NCBI GenBank assembly: GCA_963742955.1
Contig: CAVUOA010000008.1
Coordinates: 1,364,001-1,428,000, forward strand
DNA length: 64,000 nt
Origin: CAVUOA01 sp963742955
Lineage (GTDB): Bacteria > Bacteroidota > Ignavibacteria > Tepidaquicellales > OLB5
Direction: 5' to 3'
Shown: positions 1 to 7,591 of the stretch, in pieces
Layout: each line of letters begins with the position of its first letter
How positions within the stretch are numbered: position 1 is the stretch's first letter
Program-made: the position numbers and the translations under genes
The notes under the pieces: model-generated
Seen by the model: only the letters and a program-made list of their open reading frames with translations
Told to the model about the DNA's origin: nothing
Databases searched by the model: none

Positions 1-2
1 AT

Positions 3-683
3 CCACATTTAAAACGTTTTCTGTTCGTAAGCTCGCAGACCGCTGTAGGACCTTCACCTGATAAAGAACATCCTGCAGATGAAACCACCCCGTGTCATCC
101 TATAACAACATACGGCAGGTCAAAACTGGAAGCGGAAAAAGCAGTAGTTGAATACTTTGACAAAATGAAATGCACGGTTGTAAGAGCGCCTGCGGTTTAC
201 GGACCGCGCGACGTTGCCGTGCTTGAATATTTTAAAGCAATGAGCAGGGGGCTGCAGGCGTTAATCGGTTATAAAGAAAAGCTTGTAAGCCTTATTCACG
301 GGCTTGACCTTGTGCACGGTATAATTCTTGCTGCCGAAGCGGAAAATGCCGTATCGCAGATTTATTTCATTTCATCCGAGAGGTTTTACACGTGGAAAGA
401 AGTCGGTGAGCTTACCACACGCCTTATGGGCAATAAAAATGTACGTATTAAAATACCGCATTTTGTGGTATATACTGTAGGAGCGTTTGCGCAGTCATTT
501 TCAATTTTCTCAAAGAAGCCGGCAATACTTAATTTAGAGAAGTGCATAGATATTACCCGGCAGTACTGGACATGTTCGGTAGAAAAAGCAAAAAGAGAAT
601 TGGGATTTAAAGAATTACTTGGACTGGAAAACGGAATTGCTCAAACAATAGACTGGTACAGAAAAGAAGGGTGGATTAAATAG
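3..683 (+). CDS. NAD-dependent epimerase/dehydratase (extended SDR), 3' part
   Basis: The frame is open from base 3, so the gene begins upstream of the window; about 226 residues are present. Extended-SDR landmarks are visible: a FVSSQTAVGP strand with the catalytic serine, then YGRSK, which is the YxxxK catalytic pair, then VRAPAVYGPRD, the usual R-P-x-x-VYGP substrate-domain motif. Family members oxidise, epimerise or dehydrate NDP-sugars or act on steroid/flavonoid-type substrates; the substrate cannot be named because the Rossmann N-terminus is missing. An internal ATG at 165 is not the start because the SDR active site lies before it. It ends one base before the stop of the convergent lipoprotein gene. 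Confidence 0.85.
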   Translation, partial: PHLKRFLFVSSQTAVGPSPDKEHPADETTPCHPITTYGRSKLEAEKAVVEYFDKMKCTVVRAPAVYGPRDVAVLEYFKAMSRGLQALIGYKEKLVSLIHGLDLVHGIILAAEAENAVSQIYFISSERFYTWKEVGELTTRLMGNKNVRIKIPHFVVYTVGAFAQSFSIFSKKPAILNLEKCIDITRQYWTCSVEKAKRELGFKELLGLENGIAQTIDWYRKEGWIK

Positions 684-2048
684 CTACGGCGCAGTACTAA
701 AAAAACGCGGTCGTGAAATCGAAACAGAATTAAAATTACTGTTAAGAAAATATGGTTTTTCTGTAAACTCATCAATAGAATTGAAAGTTGTAAATTTTGC
801 TACTGATAGTTCATATATAGTATTAGGTTTATAGATAAAATCGGCATATTTAAAATCACCGAATCTAATTGTGTTTATTTCACTAACAATGCATGCAAAA
901 GCCATTGGAGCAAAACCTGATAAGCTGAATACATAAATACCTTTTTCACCATTATCGTTTACGGTAAGCGAATCGTTTTCATCGATTATTTCAGTCTGTT
1001 GAGGTTTTAATACCTCAGGTACAGAATGAGAAATATTTCCGTGCCCGCCTGGCTCAATTTCTATGGATTTAAACGGAAAAAGCTTATTTCCCCAGGAAGA
1101 ATAATTATGGGAACTAAATATTTTTATATTATTATTTATATCCGTTAATAGTGGTATAACAGCTTCCAGATGTCCTGATTGGTTATTAAGCTGGGATAAC
1201 AAAAATAGTGAACCCTTGCTGTAACCTTCAAAATTTAAAAAGAACTTAATAATTGTAGAGTTAACTTCCTGCGGATATGAAACATCAATTGAAACGGGCA
1301 GCTCCTGCGGATTTGTTTGAATTTCATTTTCGGTGAATGTAACCCGGTTCATAAAACCTTCTCGAAGTGTAACATCTTTTGAGCCGTAATGGTCATACGA
1401 TTGCATTATCAGATTTTGGTAATTCCATGACCCGGTACCTTCGATAAAAATAAGCTTGCCGGAGACAGAATTCATTTCTCCCGGTATCCTGTAATATAAA
1501 TAACGGGTAGTATCATGCGACCGGGCTATTCCCTGCATAGGAAAATAAAATCCCAAGCCTCCTTCCACCGAATCTATTATATCTTTACTTATAAATCTTA
1601 CCATTCCAATCTTATTATCGGATATAGGCGGGAATTTTACTCTTACTTCAATTTCCCGGGAAGGACTGCCGTTTTCATTGTATATAATTAATAATACCGG
1701 ATTATTTCTGTGTAAACCTGCATAATGATAAGATAGTCCGTTATAATTTGGGTTACTGTATAAGCCAATATTCAGGTTGTATGGAATCTGAACATTTTCA
1801 AATTTGCAGATACCGTTCATATCAGGTATTGAATACGGATATTTGCCTAAACTTGTGTATACTCCATTATAATATAATTTAAACCCGTCATAATTCAGAA
1901 TCTGTACTTCAACTGTATTTCCCGCAGGGTTTGGCTCAAGCTCGCATGACTGGAAAAGCAGCGGAATGCAAATTAATAAGAAAGATAAAAATACAAATCC
2001 TGAAATAAAATTTTTTCTGTTTTGTGAATTTTGCATAATAAGATTCAC
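684..2048 (-). CDS. Predicted surface lipoprotein, paralogue of the next gene
   Basis: A 454-residue protein with a hydrophobic signal peptide ending in a lipobox (LLFQSC) followed by ELEPN. The acidic residues after the cysteine resemble the lipoprotein export signal used in Bacteroidota for surface display (inference). The rest is beta-rich without a family I recognise. It shares layout and phrases with the upstream neighbour: SCELEPN near the start, QILN.DGF, FPPIS.N.IG, a GSW block, YGSKDV, and a C-terminus ending in RFF. The GTG start at 2048 overlaps the upstream stop by 4 bases, suggesting coupled translation; an ATG at 2036 is an equally good start. Function unknown. Confidence 0.75.
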   Translation of the reverse strand: MNLIMQNSQNRKNFISGFVFLSFLLICIPLLFQSCELEPNPAGNTVEVQILNYDGFKLYYNGVYTSLGKYPYSIPDMNGICKFENVQIPYNLNIGLYSNPNYNGLSYHYAGLHRNNPVLLIIYNENGSPSREIEVRVKFPPISDNKIGMVRFISKDIIDSVEGGLGFYFPMQGIARSHDTTRYLYYRIPGEMNSVSGKLIFIEGTGSWNYQNLIMQSYDHYGSKDVTLREGFMNRVTFTENEIQTNPQELPVSIDVSYPQEVNSTIIKFFLNFEGYSKGSLFLLSQLNNQSGHLEAVIPLLTDINNNIKIFSSHNYSSWGNKLFPFKSIEIEPGGHGNISHSVPEVLKPQQTEIIDENDSLTVNDNGEKGIYVFSLSGFAPMAFACIVSEINTIRFGDFKYADFIYKPNTIYELSVAKFTTFNSIDEFTEKPYFLNSNFNSVSISRPRFFSTAP

Positions 2049-3397
2049 CAGGCGCAGGTTCTGAAAAAACGCATATTCGAAACTGAACAGGAATTTAATT
2101 TTGTGTTTAGTCCGTAAACCTGTTCCGTGAGCTCGTCTATTGAGTTAAAACCTCCAAGTTTTACAACGTACCACCTGTAAGCTGAATTAGGTTCTATTTT
2201 AAAAACCCGGCTGTTGACCTCCCAAATTTTCAAATTTTTTCTATCGGTGAATAATTGAAACTCGTTTATAGTATTGCTGTTGTAGCCTTCAAAATTAAAA
2301 ATGTAGACGCCGTTTTCGCCGTAATCACTAATCTCAAGATTGGTGTAAAGATTTACATTTTGCTGATTTTTGGCGGGACTAATCAAATCTATTGTTTCAT
2401 GTATCACTTTTCCTGTTTCTCCGGGTTGAATGTCAACAGATTTAAATTGATCAAAATAACCTGAAGTATAGTTGATAAGGCTGATTACGCGAACTTTAAA
2501 CGGAATATCAAGTGATGCCGGAACAACGGAATTATATTGTGTGGGGTCAGAATGTTTTGCTACAGTCATGCAGGACTGAGCGTTATATCCCTCGAAATTT
2601 AATTTTGCAAACACGTAGCTCCCCGGATAATTTGGAGGAAGAGTTACCTCGTAATTAACTGAAGATTCTAAAGGATTAAAACTAATATCAGATTCACTAA
2701 ACACGATATCTTTTATTTCATTGGATTTTATGTTCACATCTTTCGAGCCATATTTTTCAAATTGTTCTATTTGTATCTCGTCTTCCCATGACCCTCCGCA
2801 TTCAAAAAAAAGCAGTTTACCGCTCACATAATTTTCATAAACAGGTATATCGATTGGTACGAACGCGCTGTCATCGTGCTCTCTGACAATAGTTTCACCG
2901 CTGTATTGTATAAATATATCTTTGCTGATAAACTTTATAATGCCTATTCGGTTAACGGAAATTGGGGGAAAATGGACATGAAACCAGCAATACTTAGTAT
3001 ACCCGTCAAATAATGCAGGTTTCAAAATCAAAATGGGGTTTGACTTTGTCAGGTTTTTGAAAAGATAAGAAAGTGTATAGGGGCCGTATTCTTCATTGAA
3101 CGTTGTAATGTTTATATCATAATACCCGGGCACATTACTGATTGTGAAGAATCCATTTTTAGCAAGGGGTACAATTGGATAATCTCCGATGCTTGCCGTA
3201 ATTTCATTAATAGAGTGTGTATTAAACGTAAATCCATCTTCATTCAGTATTTGTGCTCTTATTGAATTTTCAGGCACATTCGGCTCAAGCTCGCAGGATT
3301 GGAATAATACGGTAAGGAAGGCTATTAAAAGATAGCTTTTATAAAGCTTTTTGCAGGAGAGACAGCATATAAGCAATTTATGGCGTACCCTGACCAA
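2045..3397 (-). CDS. Predicted surface lipoprotein, first of a tandem pair
   Basis: A 450-residue lipoprotein with lipobox VLFQSC and the same ELEPN sequence after the cysteine as its downstream paralogue. The pair most likely arose by tandem duplication. No ATG is available before the signal peptide, so the start is a TTG at 3397 or another TTG seven codons later; the exact start is uncertain. No catalytic motif was recognised; several short repeats of an FEGY/FEGYN-type beta motif are spaced along the chain, suggesting repeated beta-sandwich units. It is divergent from a TonB-dependent receptor 58 bp away, so receptor and lipoproteins may cooperate at the outer membrane (inference). Confidence 0.72.
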   Translation of the reverse strand: MVRVRHKLLICCLSCKKLYKSYLLIAFLTVLFQSCELEPNVPENSIRAQILNEDGFTFNTHSINEITASIGDYPIVPLAKNGFFTISNVPGYYDINITTFNEEYGPYTLSYLFKNLTKSNPILILKPALFDGYTKYCWFHVHFPPISVNRIGIIKFISKDIFIQYSGETIVREHDDSAFVPIDIPVYENYVSGKLLFFECGGSWEDEIQIEQFEKYGSKDVNIKSNEIKDIVFSESDISFNPLESSVNYEVTLPPNYPGSYVFAKLNFEGYNAQSCMTVAKHSDPTQYNSVVPASLDIPFKVRVISLINYTSGYFDQFKSVDIQPGETGKVIHETIDLISPAKNQQNVNLYTNLEISDYGENGVYIFNFEGYNSNTINEFQLFTDRKNLKIWEVNSRVFKIEPNSAYRWYVVKLGGFNSIDELTEQVYGLNTKLNSCSVSNMRFFRTCAW

Positions 3398-3455
3398 AAT
3401 TTATCTTAATAATTGCATGTAAATTATACATAATTATGTTTAATTTCAGCATACT

Positions 3456-5711
3456 ATGTCGAGACTTTTTTTCCCGGCTGTTATTTTGCTCTTCTTTGTT
3501 CACTATTCTTTTTGCGGCGGAGATTTCACCGTAAGGGGACGCATATTAAGTGAAATTAACAATAATCCCGTTACCGCAAATGTTGAAATTATCGAGTTAA
3601 AAGCAAGCGCTTCGTCAGATAGCAGCGGAATTTTTATTTTCGAAAATGTGCCCTCAGGTAACTATACCCTGCGTTTTTCCTCCGAAGGGTATATAAATAA
3701 AACAGTTTTATTTAAGCTCGATTCTGTTTCCGCTAAACAAGAACTTATTGTTCTTCTCCGCCCGTTTGAATTCTCTTTGGATACAATTGATGTTAATGCA
3801 GAGTACTTCAAAAAAGACCCGCAGATAAATTCAAGTTACAATTATGCTGTTTACGACGAGATGAGGAAAACTCCCGGCGCTGTTGAAGATATTATTAAAT
3901 ATTTTCAAAGTTCACCTGGTGTTTCATTAGGCAATGACCAGGATAATGATATAATCTGCCGGGGCGGCTCACCGATAGAAAATCTTACTCTTATAGACGG
4001 CATCGAGATTGAAAACCCTAACCACTACGGGCCGCCCGGCTCTACAAGCGGAGCTTTAAGCTACATTAACCTGAAGCTGGTTCAGGAAGCCGATTTTTAT
4101 ACAGGCGGGTTCCCGGTTAAATACGGCGAAAGACTCTCGAGCGTAATGGATATAAAATTTAAGGAAGGTTCAAAAGATAAACACATTAGAGATGTGTATC
4201 TTTCATTTACCGGTTTCGGCGGTTTTTTTGAAGGACCCATTAATTCAAAATCTTCTTACATGTTCAGCATCCGCAGAAGTTATCTCGAGCTTCTGAAAAA
4301 TTACCTGGCTGCCGGGGCGCCAAACGCTGGGTTGGTAATTCCTGATTATTGGGATATAAACCTCAAGCTGAATTACGATATTGCAAATAATAAAAAATTA
4401 AGTTTTACCGGAATATTTGCTCTTGATAGAGCAAAATATTTAAAGAGCGATGAAAAACTTCCTGTTGACCTGAGGCTTTTAACATACGGTATAAGCTATA
4501 CTTCAAAATCACACAAAGAAGATTTTAAGCTTATCCTCTCTCATAATTTTGACCATTATATAGCTGATTACGATTTCTTTAACATTAATATTAATCAGCA
4601 CCAGCTGACTTTAAAAGCAGATTATACCCGCTTGCTTTCAAGAGATTTAAAAATGAATTTGTTTTTGGGCAATAAATATATATTCGGGAATTATAATGTA
4701 TTTGCAAATTATTTTGTGTCTTATACAGGCTATTTGCTTAAAGACGTTAGATATAAAACCGATTTAAACTCTAACAAAATTTTCGGAGGGTTTAATATGA
4801 CGTGGAATCTGCCCGGCAATAAACTGACTGCAAATGCCGGCGCAAGGTTTGACTACTTTGATTATATGACTTACGGCTTCTGCATTTCACCCCGTGCAGG
4901 CTTATCTTATAAACTCAATGAAAAAACTTTTCTTAACTTAAACATCGGGTATTTTTACCAGGCGCCGGAGTTCCTCTGGCTGCTATCGGCTGAACAGAAC
5001 AAAAACCTTTCGTACATCAAATCAAACCAGGTAATTCTGGGAGCAGAGCACTTTTTGTTTCCTGATTTTAGAATTAACGTTGAAGCATATTATAAGTTTT
5101 ACACCGGTTACCCGGTAAGTATTTACAACCCGTATTACATGTTTATATATGGTTTAAGCGGTATGTATCCTGATTTTCTTGCCGAATCTGAAAGCAAAGG
5201 ACGGGGATATTTTGAGGGAATAGATGTTACATTTCAGAAAAAAAATTCCGGAACGGGATTTTACGGCTTCTTTACGTATTCATTTACAAAATCAAAATTT
5301 TACGCTATGTCCGGCGGTCCCCAGCCAAGCGGGTTCGATTACGGAAGCCAGTTTACTGTTATTGCAGGGTGGAAACTTAAAAGCCTGTGGGCATTTAGCA
5401 CGAGGGTAAAGTATTATGACGGAAAGCCGTATACGCCATTCGATTCGCTTGCATCGGCTTTGAGCTACCGTGGTGTTTTTGATATGTCTCAATATCAACA
5501 GGGGCGTATGCCGTATTACCTAAGAGTGGATGCAAGGATAGATAAAGAATTTGATTTTGGGTGGTCTAAGCTGGCGCTGTATTTTGAAGTGCAGAATCTG
5601 TTTAACCGGAGAAATGTTTGGCAGTATCTTTGGAATATTGATGAACATAATACAGAAATTAATTACCAATGGATAAGAATTCCAATTCTTGGAATTAGCT
5701 TCAGGTTTTAG
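3456..5711 (+). CDS. TonB-dependent receptor with carboxypeptidase-regulatory-like domain
   Basis: A 751-residue outer-membrane receptor. A signal peptide (about residues 1-20) is followed by a carboxypeptidase-regulatory-like beta-sandwich (about 24-110, with SGIFIFENVPSGNYTLRF), a plug domain (about 125-230, with SPGVSLGNDQDND, RGGSPIENLTLIDGIEI and GGFPVKYGERLSSVMDI), and a long beta-barrel ending in an aromatic residue (ISFRF), as outer-membrane barrels do. Such receptors import ligands across the outer membrane using TonB energy; the ligand is not evident. It is divergent from two lipoproteins, a layout resembling a receptor with accessory surface lipoproteins, although no SusD signature was seen in them. 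Confidence 0.88.
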   Translation: MSRLFFPAVILLFFVHYSFCGGDFTVRGRILSEINNNPVTANVEIIELKASASSDSSGIFIFENVPSGNYTLRFSSEGYINKTVLFKLDSVSAKQELIVLLRPFEFSLDTIDVNAEYFKKDPQINSSYNYAVYDEMRKTPGAVEDIIKYFQSSPGVSLGNDQDNDIICRGGSPIENLTLIDGIEIENPNHYGPPGSTSGALSYINLKLVQEADFYTGGFPVKYGERLSSVMDIKFKEGSKDKHIRDVYLSFTGFGGFFEGPINSKSSYMFSIRRSYLELLKNYLAAGAPNAGLVIPDYWDINLKLNYDIANNKKLSFTGIFALDRAKYLKSDEKLPVDLRLLTYGISYTSKSHKEDFKLILSHNFDHYIADYDFFNININQHQLTLKADYTRLLSRDLKMNLFLGNKYIFGNYNVFANYFVSYTGYLLKDVRYKTDLNSNKIFGGFNMTWNLPGNKLTANAGARFDYFDYMTYGFCISPRAGLSYKLNEKTFLNLNIGYFYQAPEFLWLLSAEQNKNLSYIKSNQVILGAEHFLFPDFRINVEAYYKFYTGYPVSIYNPYYMFIYGLSGMYPDFLAESESKGRGYFEGIDVTFQKKNSGTGFYGFFTYSFTKSKFYAMSGGPQPSGFDYGSQFTVIAGWKLKSLWAFSTRVKYYDGKPYTPFDSLASALSYRGVFDMSQYQQGRMPYYLRVDARIDKEFDFGWSKLALYFEVQNLFNRRNVWQYLWNIDEHNTEINYQWIRIPILGISFRF

Positions 5712-6174
5712 ATTTAACATTTCCGCAAAATAATCTTTGCGCCTTTGCGGCTTTGTGCGGGAATTCTTTCATATTGTCCTCATATACAAGATTAACGGTA
5801 TTGATTTCCCTGAAATAATCAGTTATATTTGTAAGCAGCAGTTTAGACGCGCTGCCGGAGCGGATGGTCAAAATTATTTCTTAATATTTTTGAACATAAA
5901 AAAGTTAAAGATTTGTTTTTTCAACAGAGGAATGTTTGTTTGTGTGTTCTAACAAATAAAAAAACCTCAAAAACAGGGCAATTTGGTTACTTGTTTTCTG
6001 AAAAACCGCATTTTCAGTTCATTTTTATTACTTAGTATTACTTGAAGTAATGAGTTTTTTCGAAAATGTTTTCATTATATCCATAAATCTTTCAATTGAC
6101 TAATTTTCGATTTTTCGCTATTTTTAAAATCCTCTATTTTTAGGTTTTATTAAAATTTTAACATATACCATACC
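5712..6174. other. Intergenic region before rplY
   Basis: 463 bases without a convincing gene. A short open frame at 5737-5952 has no homology-like features and is rejected. The region contains one copy of an intergenic repeat described separately (about 5981-6060) and AT-rich sequence up to the rplY start; the rplY promoter must be here but no unambiguous box pair was identified. Confidence 0.5.
5981..6060 (+). repeat. Intergenic palindromic repeat, copy 1
   Basis: Contains CTGAAAAACCGC followed by a TTATTACTTAG stretch and an ATTACTTgAAGTAAT palindrome at 6037-6051. Related sequence occurs in opposite orientation at 29041-29190 and, more diverged, at 58155-58320, all between genes. Confidence 0.6.
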
Positions 6175-6843
6175 ATGGCTGTAATGAATTTAAATGCACA
6201 GAAAAGGGAAGAAATTGCAACTTCTTCGTTGAAAACAAGCAGAAAGAAAGGTAACATACCGGGAGTATTTTACCGGAGAGGAACCGCTTCGGTGCCTTTG
6301 TTTGTGAAAGATATTGCTTTAAAACCGTTTATATATACAACAGAGGTTCACATTATTAATCTCATAATCGAAGGATTGAAAGATTCATACAGTTGTATTT
6401 TGAAAGATGTACAGTTTGACCCGGTATCCGATAAGGTCATTCATTTTGACCTGCTCGGAATTATGGAAAATGAAAAGATTAAACTTGAGGTGCCAGTATC
6501 TCTTATCGGCGCACCGGTAGGAATAAAAGACGGCGGTATTCTTCAGCATTCAATTCATAAGCTTGAGGTTGAGTGTTTTCCGAGAAATATTCCGTCACAT
6601 ATAGATGTTCATATAGAAAACCTGAAAATTGGAGATTCTGTTCATGTAGCAGACCTCGAGCATAAAGATTTTGAAATACTCGACAGCCCTGATACAACTA
6701 TAGTAGCTGTAGTTCCGCCGGTAATAGAAAAAGTTGAAACACCTGCTGTTGAAGGTGAAGAAGGCGCAGCCGAAGGCGAAGCAGCTCCTGCAGAACCTGA
6801 AGTTATTTCCAAAGGCAAGAAAGAAGAAGAAGAAGAGAAATAA
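6175..6843 (+). CDS. rplY: 50S ribosomal protein L25/Ctc
   Basis: A 222-residue protein of the long L25 (TL5/CTC) type that binds 5S rRNA in the large ribosomal subunit. The N-terminal 5S-binding domain (about 1-95) shows KTSRKKGNIPGVFYRRG and ILKDVQFDPVSDKVIHFDL, both typical of the family. The C-terminal beta domain (about 100-185) contains VPVSLIGAPVGIKDGGILQ and ECFPRNIPSHIDVHIENLKIGD split by short linkers. A Glu/Ala-rich acidic tail follows, common in this family. It starts with ATG at 6175 and is followed closely by pth, a frequent bacterial pairing. Confidence 0.95.
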   Translation: MAVMNLNAQKREEIATSSLKTSRKKGNIPGVFYRRGTASVPLFVKDIALKPFIYTTEVHIINLIIEGLKDSYSCILKDVQFDPVSDKVIHFDLLGIMENEKIKLEVPVSLIGAPVGIKDGGILQHSIHKLEVECFPRNIPSHIDVHIENLKIGDSVHVADLEHKDFEILDSPDTTIVAVVPPVIEKVETPAVEGEEGAAEGEAAPAEPEVISKGKKEEEEEK

Positions 6844-6914
6844 TCCCTTAAAGCACGTAATACCTGCCTCAACCAGGTCTGCATCTTGCAGGCAGGCAGG
6901 CAAACTTAATTACT

Positions 6915-7553
6915 TTGAAACTAATTGTAGGCTTGGGCAATCCCGGCAGGCGGTATTTCTACACAAGGCATAATGCGGGTTTTATGGTTATAGATAAGCT
7001 TGCCGAGTTCTTTAAAATAAAGTCTTTTAAGACAGAAATAAATTACCAGGCGGCTGCCTTTAAACATAACGAAGATGTTCTTGTTTTATTGAAGCCGCTT
7101 ACTTATATGAACCTGAGCGGACTTGCGCTCAGGGAGTTTACCTTCAATTACGGCATCCCTTTCGAAAATATTCTTGTTGTTTATGATGATATTAATCTTG
7201 ATTTCGGAACACTCCGCTTAAGACCCTCCGGGAGCGATGGTGGGCAAAAGGGAATGCATTCAATTATTTACGAACTGCAGGACGAAAATATCCCGAGGCT
7301 CAGAGTCGGAATTAATAATTCTGCAGAGCTTGAAAAATTTACTGTTGGGGGAAAGCATAACCTAGCTGATTATGTTTTATCCGACTTCACCCCCGAGGAA
7401 ATGAAAAATCTCGATACGGTTATTTCTGCAGCAAAAGATGCCGTGCTGAGTTTTGTTGATACCGGCATCAAAGAAACAATGAACAGCTTTAACAGGAGCT
7501 TTATAGAAAACGAAAACACCGAAACTCCTTCGGATACCGGAACTGATAAATAA
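6915..7553 (+). CDS. pth: Peptidyl-tRNA hydrolase
   Basis: Releases peptides from peptidyl-tRNA dropped by the ribosome. The 212-residue sequence starts GLGNPGRRYFYTRHNAGF, containing the conserved Asn of GNP and the catalytic His of RHNAGF. It continues with LLKPLTYMNLSG (substrate-binding Asn) and VVYDDINLDFGTLRLRPSGSDGGQKGMHSI split over two strands, with the catalytic Asp and the Gly-rich loop. A TTG at 6915 is the only start that keeps the N-terminal motif. The C-terminus is about 20 residues longer than a minimal Pth and polar. It lies 71 bp after rplY across a small GC-rich repeat and 38 bp before hppA. Confidence 0.95.
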   Translation: MKLIVGLGNPGRRYFYTRHNAGFMVIDKLAEFFKIKSFKTEINYQAAAFKHNEDVLVLLKPLTYMNLSGLALREFTFNYGIPFENILVVYDDINLDFGTLRLRPSGSDGGQKGMHSIIYELQDENIPRLRVGINNSAELEKFTVGGKHNLADYVLSDFTPEEMKNLDTVISAAKDAVLSFVDTGIKETMNSFNRSFIENENTETPSDTGTDK

Positions 7554-7591
7554 CATTTATACTTATAACGGGACTAAAAATTTAAATTAGT

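Noticed and set aside
684..3397. SusD-like lipoproteins
   Set aside because: Both are beta-rich and lack the helical TPR-type composition of SusD.
5737..5952. Short open frame before rplY
   Set aside because: No ribosome binding site, no motif, and low-complexity composition.
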